64,000 bases of DNA. Origin: Mammaliicoccus vitulinus (GTDB taxonomy: Bacteria > Bacillota > Bacilli > Staphylococcales > Staphylococcaceae). Positions 33,004 through 41,603 of this stretch are shown here, piece after piece. The notes beneath the pieces are model-generated. The model had not been told where the DNA came from and searched no databases. It saw only the letters and a list, made by a program, of their open reading frames with translations. The stretch covers positions 496,001-560,000 of the forward strand of contig NZ_CP118974.1 in the NCBI RefSeq assembly GCF_029024305.1, written 5' to 3'. Positions within the stretch are counted from its first letter, which is position 1, and each line of letters begins with the position of its first letter. The translations under genes were made by a program, and so were the position numbers.

Positions 33004-34551
33004 ATGTACAATACAAAAAAGGTTTTAACAGCAGGATTTGCTTCAGTAGTCGTGCTATCGTTAAGTTTATCAAATGTCGCGATTGCTAAAGAAAGTAGTC
33101 CATTAGATCAAAAAGAATTAAAAGCATTACCTAAACAAGAAGTTAGTTCAAAAACGGAAGCGCAAGAAGTGTTAAGCCAATTACCAGGAAATCCGAATAT
33201 TAAAGAGAGTTATAAACAATTTGAAGTTACAAATGAGTTTAAAGATAATTTAGGATATACACATTACACATTAAAACCTAAAGTTGATAATATCGTTGTT
33301 GAAGATAAAGAAGTTAAAATACATACTAACAACAATAAAGAGCTAGAACTCGTTAATGGTGATGTAAATACAGAAACGGTTACATATACAAATAAACAAA
33401 GTTTATCTAAAGATGATGCTATTAATAAAGCTTTTGAAAGCATTGGTAAAAATCAAAATGAAGTAAAAAATATTGCTGGTCAAAATGTTATTAATCAAGA
33501 AGAACTAGTCATCAATGCTGAAAAGAAAAAACTCGTTTATAATGTCGAAATCATATACTTAGATCCAGAACCTGCACGTTGGGAAATTAAAATTGATGCA
33601 GAAACTGGAAAAGTATTAAGCAAGAAGAATAAAATAGAACATATAGCTGGAAGTGGCGTAGGTGTTAATGGAGATACTAAAAAACCATTAAATTTAACAG
33701 AAGTCAGTAACGGCTATGGATTACAAGATGAAACACATACCGGCACAATCCATACGTATGATGCTAAAAATGGCACATCCAATGCAACTTTAATGACTGA
33801 TAGTGATACGATATTTAATGATAAGAACCAAGCAGCTGGTGTAGATGCGCATTTTAATGCAGCTAAAACATATGATTATTATTTAAATACACATCAAAGA
33901 GATAGCTATGATGGTAACGGAGCGGAAATAAACTCCATTGTTCATTATGATAAAAATTATAATAATGCTTTTTGGAATGGGCAGTATATGGTTTATGGTG
34001 ATGGAGATGGTCAAACATTCACGTCATTATCTGCAGCAGATGACGTTGTTGCGCATGAATTAACACATGCTGTTACTGAGCATAGCGCCCACCTTGTTTA
34101 TGAAAATCAACCTGGTGCATTAAATGAGTCAATGTCAGATGTATTTGGTTACTTTGTAGATCCAGATGATTGGTTAATGGGTGAGGATGTTTATACACCA
34201 GGTAAAGATGGAGACGGCTTAAGAAGTCTTTCAAACCCTGAACAGTATAACCAACCTGCTCACATGAATGCTTACCAAGACTTACCAAACACTGAACAAG
34301 GAGACTACGGTGGTGTGCATATTAATAGTGGTATACCAAATAAAGCTGCATACTTAACTATTTCTAAAATTGGTAAAGAAAAATCAGAAGCGATTTATTA
34401 TAGAGCACTGACACAATACTTAAGTTCTAATGCTTCATTCTTAGATGCGAAATTTGCATTAAAACAAGCAGCCTCAGATATTTATGGCGCAAACTCAACT
34501 GAAGAACAAGAAGTTGTAAATGCATGGAATTCAGTCGGCGTTTCCGGATAA
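33004..34551 (+). CDS. aur: Aureolysin-type secreted neutral metalloprotease (M4, thermolysin family)
   Basis: About 515 residues: signal peptide (about 1-28, ending NVAIA), FTP and PepSY propeptide (about 30-210), and a mature M4 catalytic domain from about residue 215. Zinc ligands and catalytic Glu are in VVAHELTHAVTEH, the third ligand in NESMSDVFG, and the catalytic His region in GGVHINSGIPNKAA. In S. aureus aureolysin activates the V8 protease cascade and degrades host proteins. GGGGTGGAG precedes ATG 33004. No terminator follows, so the tiny ORF and perhaps the RRNPP-like regulator could be read from the same transcript. A WalR-like box lies upstream. Confidence 0.93.
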   Translation: MYNTKKVLTAGFASVVVLSLSLSNVAIAKESSPLDQKELKALPKQEVSSKTEAQEVLSQLPGNPNIKESYKQFEVTNEFKDNLGYTHYTLKPKVDNIVVEDKEVKIHTNNNKELELVNGDVNTETVTYTNKQSLSKDDAINKAFESIGKNQNEVKNIAGQNVINQEELVINAEKKKLVYNVEIIYLDPEPARWEIKIDAETGKVLSKKNKIEHIAGSGVGVNGDTKKPLNLTEVSNGYGLQDETHTGTIHTYDAKNGTSNATLMTDSDTIFNDKNQAAGVDAHFNAAKTYDYYLNTHQRDSYDGNGAEINSIVHYDKNYNNAFWNGQYMVYGDGDGQTFTSLSAADDVVAHELTHAVTEHSAHLVYENQPGALNESMSDVFGYFVDPDDWLMGEDVYTPGKDGDGLRSLSNPEQYNQPAHMNAYQDLPNTEQGDYGGVHINSGIPNKAAYLTISKIGKEKSEAIYYRALTQYLSSNASFLDAKFALKQAASDIYGANSTEEQEVVNAWNSVGVSG

Positions 34552-34603
34552 AATAATTGTATTTTCACACATTGAGCATTAAAATAAAGAAGAGGATTAT
34601 AAC

Positions 34604-34663
34604 ATGAAGATTAATAAATCTATTACAAGTATAAGTGTATACGTAAGTGCTGGAAACATATGA
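34604..34663 (+). CDS. Putative 19-residue signal-peptide-like ORF between aur and the HTH-TPR regulator
   Basis: Reads MKINKSITSISVYVSAGNI and stops. AGAGGA lies 7 bases before the ATG. Basic N-terminus followed by an uncharged, beta-branched stretch, in the size range of the short precursor peptides of Rgg/SHP systems, but less hydrophobic than SHPs. It lies 52 bases after aur and 100 bases before the RRNPP-like regulator, on the same strand. The coding claim rests on ribosome site and context only. It could equally be chance, since ORFs of this size are common. Confidence 0.4.
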   Translation: MKINKSITSISVYVSAGNI

Positions 34664-34707
34664 TTGACGGGATAATTATATGCACACTTACTATACCTTA
34701 TGATATG

Positions 34708-34729
34708 CATGTATAGGTTTATAAACATG
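34708..34729. promoter_or_regulatory. Candidate operator upstream of the HTH-TPR regulator
   Basis: CATGT-N12-ACATG dyad 34 bp before the regulator start. A second imperfect dyad TATGCA...CTATA lies at 34679-34695. They could be autoregulatory sites; no exact PlcR box was found. Confidence 0.4.
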
Positions 34730-34763
34730 TTAATTCGATAAAAGAATTTGGGGAGCGTTATAT

Positions 34764-35603
34764 ATGAAATTAGGAGAACGTGTTAAACAAAGGAGAATGG
34801 ATTTAAAGCTTTCTCAACAAGGGTTAGCCAAAGGAATCGCTACACAAAGTCAAATATCTAAAATTGAAAAGAACGAGTTACAACCAGGATCACAACTGCT
34901 TTTTAATATTTCTAGACGACTGAACTGTAGTATGGATTTCTTATATATAGGTGATGAATTAGATACACAATTAGAACAAAAATTAAAAGTAATAGAAAGA
35001 TTATTAGAAGATCGTGATTATGATGCATTAATACCGATTATCGATGGTAATTATTTATCAAATGGATCTACTGATGAAATTGCAGCTTCTAAGTGGGTAA
35101 GATCAATTATCGCATATTATAAACATGATGAAATTGAACATTCACTTCAGTTGATTGAAGAAGCATATCAATTAATTAATAGTAATATGTATGTAAAATT
35201 ACAAGTATCGATCTGTAATACAAGAGCGATATTCTACTATAGACAAAATGAAAATGAGAAAGCTAAATCATCTTTAGAGCAAGGATTAGACATTGCTAAA
35301 CGATTGAATGTTGAGGACAATTATCAAATTAAATTGTTATATACATTATCTAATATTTATTCTAGTGAAAAAGCATATGACAGATGTTTAGCATATGCAC
35401 AAACTGCATTAGATATTACGATTAAATCAAATCAATATATGCTATATAGCGAATTAGTATATAATATTGTGAATTCACGCATAGAAATGAACATAAATAA
35501 CGACAGTGATAAAAAACAATTAGAAGTAGCGCTTTATTTAAGTGAACAGTCTAAAAAATATAACATTACAATATTATTAAGAGACTTGATGAAATTACTA
35601 TAA
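34764..35603 (+). CDS. HTH-TPR regulator, PlcR/RRNPP-like
   Basis: 279 residues. An N-terminal XRE-type HTH (about 1-60; LSQQGLAKGIATQSQISKIE with NISRRLNCSMDFLY) is followed by about 200 residues of paired helices consistent with TPR repeats (KVIERLLEDRDYDALIPII, AIFYYRQNENEKAKSSLEQG, IYSSEKAYDRCLAYAQTALD). Length and layout match PlcR (285 residues), which needs a secreted and re-imported peptide and controls proteases and other exoproducts. Position next to aur suggests it regulates that protease. GGGGAG ribosome site. It is followed by a strong hairpin, so no papR-like gene lies downstream. The effector peptide is unproven. Confidence 0.8.
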   Translation: MKLGERVKQRRMDLKLSQQGLAKGIATQSQISKIEKNELQPGSQLLFNISRRLNCSMDFLYIGDELDTQLEQKLKVIERLLEDRDYDALIPIIDGNYLSNGSTDEIAASKWVRSIIAYYKHDEIEHSLQLIEEAYQLINSNMYVKLQVSICNTRAIFYYRQNENEKAKSSLEQGLDIAKRLNVEDNYQIKLLYTLSNIYSSEKAYDRCLAYAQTALDITIKSNQYMLYSELVYNIVNSRIEMNINNDSDKKQLEVALYLSEQSKKYNITILLRDLMKLL

Positions 35604-35616
35604 TCAAAATCAAACG

Positions 35617-35690
35617 AGGTTGGGACATAAATCCTAACTTAAAATAAAAGATCTCTTCATTAGTTAAGCCTAATGAAGAGATCTTTTTAT
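35617..35690 (+). terminator. Preface plus hairpin (GATCTCTTCATTAG stem)
   Basis: GAGGTTGGGACATAAATCC and TTAAAATAAA lead to AAAGATCTCTTCATTAG / CTAATGAAGAGATCTTT with T run. Same stem type as 2541 and 45972. Confidence 0.85.
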
Positions 35691-35703
35691 ATTTTAAAAT
35701 TTT

Positions 35704-35799
35704 ACGATTTTGAAAGTGCATGCTTGCCTAGGGTATGGTTCGAGCCTGTAGTCTCTCACTCATACTATTCCCCCGGGCGTCAGCACTTTACAAAATCGT
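35704..35799 (-). repeat. ~97-bp palindromic element, copy 6 (reverse)
   Basis: 96-bp full copy, 14 bases after the hairpin and 31 bases before the ~51-bp repeat array. Together with hairpin and array it fills the 464-bp gap 35604-36067. Confidence 0.9.
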
Positions 35800-35830
35800 G
35801 GAGAATAATCTAAGTGAAATCATGGTAAAA

Positions 35831-35967
35831 CGCACGAAGACTCAAAGATATTGTGCGATTTTGGCAAAATCTGGATAAAGCGCACGAAGACTTAGAAGAT
35901 ATCGTGCGATTTTGGTAAAATCTGGGTAAAACGCACGAAGACTTGGAAGATATCGTGCGATTTTGGT
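35831..35967 (+). repeat. ~51-bp tandem repeats, array D, 3 units
   Basis: CGCACGAAGACT begins units at 35831, 35881 and 35932 (period 50-51). Each unit can fold CGCACGA against TCGTGCG or TTGTGCG about 20 bases later. The array with the same unit at 46194 also follows a reverse-oriented palindromic element. Confidence 0.9.
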
Positions 35968-36067
35968 GAAAAGATCTACAGTAAATAAATTTCTTGAGCT
36001 AAATGGCTATCGACATTAAGCTAAGACATTTATGTCCTAGACTTCACTACTAATTTTAGTATGTTTT

Positions 36068-36736
36068 TTATGAATATTTTTCCAGTGTTTCAAGATGATC
36101 ATTTTCTATGAATAATTTGATAAGTGATTTTGTTTGAAATTGCTCACTTAATTTTGTTTCTAAGTTTTGGATCAGTTGAAAATCGTGAGTTGTTGTATGC
36201 GGATATGTAAGGTTTAAACTTTTCAAAATATGTAAAGTGACCGCTTCTTCTAAGAGTGAAACATCGGCGTTAATATATGTTATGGCAGATTCTTTTGTAG
36301 CGTTTAATTGCATTAAATGGCTTAAAAATAACTTTGTGAAATGATAGGCAATCGTGTCATATAAATCATCATAGTGCTGGCATAATGACTCGATGAAAAA
36401 ATATACATGAGGTATTTCTTCGGTTTTAATCATCGCATCTTGTTTGTATGCACCGATTAAAAAGAAAATATCAGGCTTTAAGTAAGCATCGTATTGTTTT
36501 AAAAATTGCCACCTTACATCAAAAACAATATGTACTAACTTTGTATTTATTTTTAGAATTTTGGCAGTATCTGTTTCTAATTTAGAAAGGGTCGTCGATA
36601 AGTTGTCGTTAAGATATTGCATATCTTGTTCTGCATGTTGCAATTCAGATCGATATTTTTCGTAATATGTTTTAAGTGACAGCTCATTTAAATGAAAGTT
36701 ATTAAAAAAATCATTTATTGTATTACTAATAATCAT
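36068..36736 (-). CDS. Hypothetical helical protein, 222 residues
   Basis: Family not recognised. It has no signal peptide or clear transmembrane segment. The N-terminal half is rich in charged helices (LKTYYEKYRSELQHAEQDMQ), a more hydrophobic middle follows (KPDIFFLIGAYKQDAM, VYFFIESLCQHYDDLY), and the C-terminus is Leu/Glu rich. AAGGAG precedes ATG 36736. It is divergent from the YhgE gene across a 259-bp region with several palindromes, so the two may be co-regulated. Confidence 0.65.
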   Translation of the reverse strand: MIISNTINDFFNNFHLNELSLKTYYEKYRSELQHAEQDMQYLNDNLSTTLSKLETDTAKILKINTKLVHIVFDVRWQFLKQYDAYLKPDIFFLIGAYKQDAMIKTEEIPHVYFFIESLCQHYDDLYDTIAYHFTKLFLSHLMQLNATKESAITYINADVSLLEEAVTLHILKSLNLTYPHTTTHDFQLIQNLETKLSEQFQTKSLIKLFIENDHLETLEKYS

Positions 36737-36839
36737 AATATAACTCCTTAATATCTTCTTTATTCTTATTATACGTTATATTACCTAAAATTTATTGTTT
36801 AATCATAACAGGACATAAAATATGCTCAATTAATTATAC

Positions 36840-36855
36840 CGATATACCTATATCG
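36840..36855. promoter_or_regulatory. Palindrome CGATATA-CC-TATATCG
   Basis: Perfect 7-bp arms around CC, in the divergent region between the hypothetical and YhgE genes. A weaker dyad AAGGT-N7-ACCTT follows at about 36864. Candidate operator. Confidence 0.45.
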
Positions 36856-36957
36856 TGCTATTTAAGGTTATAAATACCTTATATAAATATACTGATATAG
36901 TAAAAGGGTATTGAATTGATTTTGAACATAGGTTATGATGACGGTATTGATAATTAT

Positions 36958-36974
36958 AGTACACGTCGTGTACT
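36958..36974. promoter_or_regulatory. Perfect operator-like palindrome before YhgE gene
   Basis: AGTACACG-T-CGTGTACT: 8-bp perfect arms around one base, ending 21 bp before the start codon. Shape and position are those of a repressor site (TetR-like), but no regulator gene is adjacent. Confidence 0.6.
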
Positions 36975-36995
36975 AATTAGTTAGGAGTGGTTATT

Positions 36996-39900
36996 TTGAA
37001 GAAACCTTTTGAAATTTTTAGAGAAGATATTAAAAATATTAAACGTGTGCCATTTGTCATTATATTGTTGTTAGGATTATCAATCTTACCTTCATTTTAC
37101 GCATGGTTTAATTTGAGTTCGTCATGGGATCCATATAATAATACGGAAGGGATTAAAATTGCAGTCGTTAACGAAGATGAGGGTGCAAAATTAGATGGTA
37201 AAAATATTAATGTAGGTAATCAACTCGTCAAACAGCTAAAAGACAATGATAAATTTGGTTGGGATTTCGTCAATCGTAAAACAGCTGATGATGGTGTGGA
37301 AAAAGGTGATTATTATGCTTCTATTTATTTACATAAAACTTTTTCTGAAGAAGTTACAAGTATTTACCATAAGAAACCTAAAAAAGCAGTAATCGATTAT
37401 AAAGTAAATGAAAAATCAAATGCGATTGCTCCGAAAATGACGAATGCTGGTGCATCATCAATTGTAGATTCATTAAATAAAGAGTTCGGGGAGAATGCGA
37501 CACAAGCCTTATTAAAAGAAGCAAATCAAGTCGGATTAGATATTGAAAATGAATTACCAACTATGAGTAAAATCAAAAATGCGATTTTTACAGCAGAAGA
37601 TAATCTTCCTGAAATAGAAGAATTTAAAGAAAAAGTTATAGAAATAGATGAACATCAAGGTGATATTGATCATTATAAAAATGAATTTGAATCATTAGGG
37701 AACTACAAAGGTGATATTAATAACGGTGTAGAAAAAATTAACGAAGTAAACGGTAAGATGGGTGAAATTAACCAAGCTGCACAGTTAATTACGACACTCA
37801 ATTCTAAAATGCCTGAAATTGAAAGTGCATTATCAAAAGTTTCAAAAGTTCAAGAACAATTTCCGAAAATTAACAAAGGCGTACCTCAAGGTATTGAAGC
37901 AACTGAAAAAGCATTAGTAGCTTTAAATCAAGCCGAACAATATTTGCCTAAATTAAATAATAAATTGGACAAATATGAAGCTGATGCAAAGAAAGCTCAA
38001 CAAAAAACTGAGAAAGCGAATGACAAGCTTAAAGCAGAAGAGAAAAATAAGGAAACTTCAAAAGATAAAAACAGTAAAGAGGACTCTAATCAGTTTGAAG
38101 AAGATGCTAATACTGAGCAAAATAAAAACGAAGAGAATAAATCTGCAAACAAAACTGAAGAGCAATCTGATGAACAACCTAAGGAACAAACTGAAGAGCA
38201 ATCTGAAGAAAATAAAAATGACACTCAAAATTCTGATGAACAAGAAAATAATGAACAAGAATCAGAGACTTCAGAAGATGAAACAGCATCAACAGCGTTT
38301 AATAAAGACAACATCGTCACAACTCAACAAGCATATGAGGAAGATAACGCTGAAAATCAGGACAAGTCTAAAGAAGTGTTAAATGATCAAGATATTCAAG
38401 ATATGAAATCTGCACTTAGTGAGTCTTTAACAGCTTTAGCTGACTATAGCAATGAACAAGCAACAATGAATAAAAAAGATTTAGATAGTATGAAAGCCAT
38501 TAATCAAAGTATAATGATAAGTCAAGATAGCGAACAGCTGACAGATACAGTGAAAAACAATCAATCTCGCTTAAAACAAGGTGTAGAATTTAATCATTCG
38601 ATGATTAATATATTAAGTGAATTACAAAAATCTGAAGGAATGGATACGTCAACAGCCATTTCACAATTTGAATCTGTGAATAAAGATTTACAAAATGTAA
38701 TTGATGGTCAAGATAGCCTTATGAACGCTTTAAGCAATGGACAGTCTGGAAAAGAACAAGTATTGTCATTGGATAAACTTATAGATTCTAATTTAGTATC
38801 TTTAGATCATTTAATTAAATATAGTAGCAATGACTTTAAATCCACTTTAATGCAAGGTGTTGATCAAATAGACTCGGCATTAATTAAAGGTATAGACGAC
38901 ATATCTACGATAAGAAATTCAATGAATATGATTGAAGATGTTATTCAAAATGGGAAAAGTTCATTGCAAAATGGACATGATTTATTAGTGAGTATTAACA
39001 ACGAATTGCCAGAACTTGAAAGGAAATTTAATAATATTAATGAAGTTGCACAAACTAACTTCCCTGCATTCAAAGAACAAGTAGGTAAAGGTGCAAATTA
39101 TGTTGAAAATGAACTGCCAAATGTTCAGTCTGAAATAGCAAATATAGCACAATTTTCAAATGAAGATTTACCTGCAATGATTGATAAATATGATAGAGCT
39201 GTACAATTGATAGATGGAAATCTACCAGAAGCTCAAAAAGAAATTCATGATTTAGCAGAATTTGCTAGAAATGATTTACCAAGTATTGAAAAAGATATTA
39301 AAAAAGCAGCGAATAAAGCGAGAGAAATAGATGAAGATGATACTGTTCATGACCTGATTAAGTTATTGAAAAATGATTTGAAAAAACAAGCAGATGTTAT
39401 AGCGCATCCTATAGAACTAAAAGAAGAAGCATTGTTCAGTGTTTCTAACTATGGAACAGCAAGTACGCCATTCTATACATCTTTGGCGATGTGGGTTGGT
39501 GCATTACTATTATCTAATTTATTAACAACTGATATTAAAAATCCTAAAATTAAACATAAATATTCATTAAGAGAAATTTTTGTCGGAAAGAGCTTCATAT
39601 TTATAATTATAGGTGTTGTACAGTCAATCATAGTATCTTTAGGAAATATATTTATATTAGGTGCTGATATAGATAATAGATGGTTATTTGTACTACTATC
39701 TGTTCTTGTGTCTATCGTGTTTATCAGTATTGTTTATACACTTGTTTCATTATTCGGTAATGTCGGCAAAGCGCTTGCGATGGTCATGATGGTTTTACAA
39801 ATTGCTGGAGGCGGGGGAACATTCCCAATACAAGTTACGCCGAAGTTCTTCCAAGCGATTCATCCATTTTTACCGTTTACTTATGCTGTAGATGCATTAC

Positions 39901-40067
39901 GAGAAGCGGTAGGAGGCGTAGTGCCAGAAATATTAATTTATAATTTAATGTTTTTAGTATTGTTTGGTGTTGTCATATTCACGATAGGATTTATTGTTAA
40001 ACCTAAACTTGATCCATGGAAAAACAAGACAATCAAACGTGCAGAAGATAGTTATTTAATGGAGTAA
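36996..40067 (+). CDS. YhgE/Pip-family membrane protein with long acidic insert
   Basis: About 1023 residues. One N-terminal transmembrane helix (about 19-38, VPFVIILLLGLSILPSFYAWF) opens the conserved YhgE N-domain (DPYNNTEGIKIAVVNEDEGA). A long extracellular coiled-coil region follows, then five to six C-terminal helices with the ABC2-like motif PFLPFTYAVDALREAVGG. Residues about 330-440 form a low-complexity insert of Glu, Lys, Asn, Gln and Ser. Relatives include the phage infection protein Pip and the type VII component EsaA, but no other ESS gene is here. TTG 36996 has TTAGGAG upstream; GTG 36987 overlaps it. Confidence 0.85.
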   Translation: MKKPFEIFREDIKNIKRVPFVIILLLGLSILPSFYAWFNLSSSWDPYNNTEGIKIAVVNEDEGAKLDGKNINVGNQLVKQLKDNDKFGWDFVNRKTADDGVEKGDYYASIYLHKTFSEEVTSIYHKKPKKAVIDYKVNEKSNAIAPKMTNAGASSIVDSLNKEFGENATQALLKEANQVGLDIENELPTMSKIKNAIFTAEDNLPEIEEFKEKVIEIDEHQGDIDHYKNEFESLGNYKGDINNGVEKINEVNGKMGEINQAAQLITTLNSKMPEIESALSKVSKVQEQFPKINKGVPQGIEATEKALVALNQAEQYLPKLNNKLDKYEADAKKAQQKTEKANDKLKAEEKNKETSKDKNSKEDSNQFEEDANTEQNKNEENKSANKTEEQSDEQPKEQTEEQSEENKNDTQNSDEQENNEQESETSEDETASTAFNKDNIVTTQQAYEEDNAENQDKSKEVLNDQDIQDMKSALSESLTALADYSNEQATMNKKDLDSMKAINQSIMISQDSEQLTDTVKNNQSRLKQGVEFNHSMINILSELQKSEGMDTSTAISQFESVNKDLQNVIDGQDSLMNALSNGQSGKEQVLSLDKLIDSNLVSLDHLIKYSSNDFKSTLMQGVDQIDSALIKGIDDISTIRNSMNMIEDVIQNGKSSLQNGHDLLVSINNELPELERKFNNINEVAQTNFPAFKEQVGKGANYVENELPNVQSEIANIAQFSNEDLPAMIDKYDRAVQLIDGNLPEAQKEIHDLAEFARNDLPSIEKDIKKAANKAREIDEDDTVHDLIKLLKNDLKKQADVIAHPIELKEEALFSVSNYGTASTPFYTSLAMWVGALLLSNLLTTDIKNPKIKHKYSLREIFVGKSFIFIIIGVVQSIIVSLGNIFILGADIDNRWLFVLLSVLVSIVFISIVYTLVSLFGNVGKALAMVMMVLQIAGGGGTFPIQVTPKFFQAIHPFLPFTYAVDALREAVGGVVPEILIYNLMFLVLFGVVIFTIGFIVKPKLDPWKNKTIKRAEDSYLME

Positions 40068-40187
40068 TGAGCGAATTTCATCCTATTTGTATCAATAAAG
40101 AATACTTTTAGTAAATTTTATATTTGACGAGAACAATATTGTCTTGTAACCTTTTAAAGTATTCAAGATATAAATAAGGAGAAAATA

Positions 40188-41492
40188 ATGGAACAAATAG
40201 ATAAAAAAGGGTCTTTCATAGCATTGCTACCGTTAATTATATTTGTAGTGCTGTTTATTGGTGCAGGATTAATCATGCATGATTTTAATTTCGTGCCTTT
40301 AAATGTTGCGATACTTATTGCTGCTGTATTTGCTTGTGCCATGTATCCAAAGACGCCTTTAGCTAAAAAGTTAGACATTTTTACTAAAGGCGCTGCACAT
40401 CCTAATATATTGTTAATGGTATTTGTATTCTTAATGGCGGGTGCTTTTAGTGAAACAGCTAAAAGTATGGGTGCAGTGAGTTCAACTGTTAACTTAGGAT
40501 TATCATTAATACCAGGACAGTTTTTATTAGCTGGATTATTTATTGTAGGTGCTTTTATATCTGTAGCTATGGGAACTTCTATGGGGACTGTAGCTGCACT
40601 AGCCCCTGTCGGAGTGGGTATATCTGAAGCAACTGATATATCATTAGCGTTAACAATTGCAACAGTTGTAGGCGGCGCGATGTTTGGTGATAACTTGTCT
40701 ATGATTTCAGACACTACAATTGCTGCAGTACGAACTCAAAAAACAAAAATGAGCGACAAATTTAAGATGAACTTCTTAATCGTATTACCAGGCGCCATTT
40801 TAACAGTCGTTATTTTATGGTTCATGACTAAAGATTCTGGTATGACAGATGCCGCTCAAGGTAGTTATAGTTTAATCAAAGTTATTCCATATTTATTTGT
40901 ATTAATTAGCGCGCTATGTGGAATGAATGTCCTCATGGTTTTAGTGCTAGGTGTAATCGTTGCAAGCTTGATCGGACTCTCTGATGGCTCATTTACTTTA
41001 GGTGATAATCTTAAAGCAATATCTGATGGTTTAATTAGTATGCAAGATATTTCAATGATCGCACTTTTAATCGGCGGTATGATTGGTCTGATTGAATACC
41101 ATGGAGGTATAAAATGGTTGTTAAACGTTGTTACAAGTAAAGTGAAATCTAAACGAGGCGCAGAATTTGGAATAGCAAGTTTAGTCAGTGTAACGAATTT
41201 AGCAACAGCTAATAATACAATTTCCATTATTACAACTGGTCCTTTAGCTAAAGAAATAGCAGAAGATTACCAAATTGATCGAAGAAAGTCTGCAAGTATT
41301 CTAGATATATTTGCTAGTACGATTCAAGGTATCATTCCATATGGTGCTCAAGTATTGGCTGCCACTAGTGTAGCGGGTATTTCAACAGTATCGTTGTTAC
41401 CATATTCATTTTATCCTTACTTATTAGGCATATGTGGCATTGTATCGATATTGATAGGATATCCTAGAAATAAAAAAGGGCTTAAGACATAA
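40188..41492 (+). CDS. NhaC-family Na+/H+ antiporter
   Basis: 434 residues, about eleven helices. The family segments are GTSMGTVAALAPVGVGISE near residue 128, GAMFGDNLSMISDTTIAA near residue 165 (conserved Asp residues), and the late VTNLATANNTISIITTGPLA. It exchanges internal Na+ or another ion for H+. NhaC proteins also include malate-lactate/Na+ antiporters, so the exact substrate is open. AAGGAG ribosome site. Monocistronic with a preface-type hairpin. Confidence 0.87.
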   Translation: MEQIDKKGSFIALLPLIIFVVLFIGAGLIMHDFNFVPLNVAILIAAVFACAMYPKTPLAKKLDIFTKGAAHPNILLMVFVFLMAGAFSETAKSMGAVSSTVNLGLSLIPGQFLLAGLFIVGAFISVAMGTSMGTVAALAPVGVGISEATDISLALTIATVVGGAMFGDNLSMISDTTIAAVRTQKTKMSDKFKMNFLIVLPGAILTVVILWFMTKDSGMTDAAQGSYSLIKVIPYLFVLISALCGMNVLMVLVLGVIVASLIGLSDGSFTLGDNLKAISDGLISMQDISMIALLIGGMIGLIEYHGGIKWLLNVVTSKVKSKRGAEFGIASLVSVTNLATANNTISIITTGPLAKEIAEDYQIDRRKSASILDIFASTIQGIIPYGAQVLAATSVAGISTVSLLPYSFYPYLLGICGIVSILIGYPRNKKGLKT

Positions 41493-41553
41493 CGCCTTTT
41501 CTCAAAATAAATCACCCAATCCGTTGTATATATTTTCGGATTGGGTGATTTTT
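41481..41553. terminator. Preface plus hairpin (AATCACCCAATCCG stem), copy 1
   Basis: AAGACATAACGCC, CTCAAAATAAA, then AAATCACCCAATCCG / CGGATTGGGTGATTT with T run, between the convergent NhaC and ammonium transporter genes. The same stem recurs at 57791. Confidence 0.85.
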
Positions 41554-41574
41554 ATATTTTTAATTTTATAAAGT

Positions 41575-41603
41575 CCATACCACAGGCAAGCACTTTACAA
41601 AAT
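41575..41603. repeat. Remnant of the palindromic element
   Basis: CCATACCACAGGCAAGC and CACTTTACAAAAT match the end of a forward-oriented element; the rest is missing. It touches the stop codon of the ammonium transporter gene. Confidence 0.65.

Noticed and set aside
34679-34695. PlcR box before the RRNPP-like regulator
   Set aside because: TATGCACACTTACTATA resembles TATGNAN4TNCATA but has an extra base and a mismatched right half, so it was kept only as a weak dyad.
37975-38382. Long Lys/Leu-rich frame inside the YhgE gene, and the antisense Phe/Leu/Ile frame at 38058-38258
   Set aside because: Both are shadows of the low-complexity acidic insert in another frame.
36987-40067. YhgE protein as EsaA of a type VII secretion locus
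   Set aside because: No esxA, essA, essB or essC gene lies next to it; the neighbours are a hypothetical gene and NhaC.
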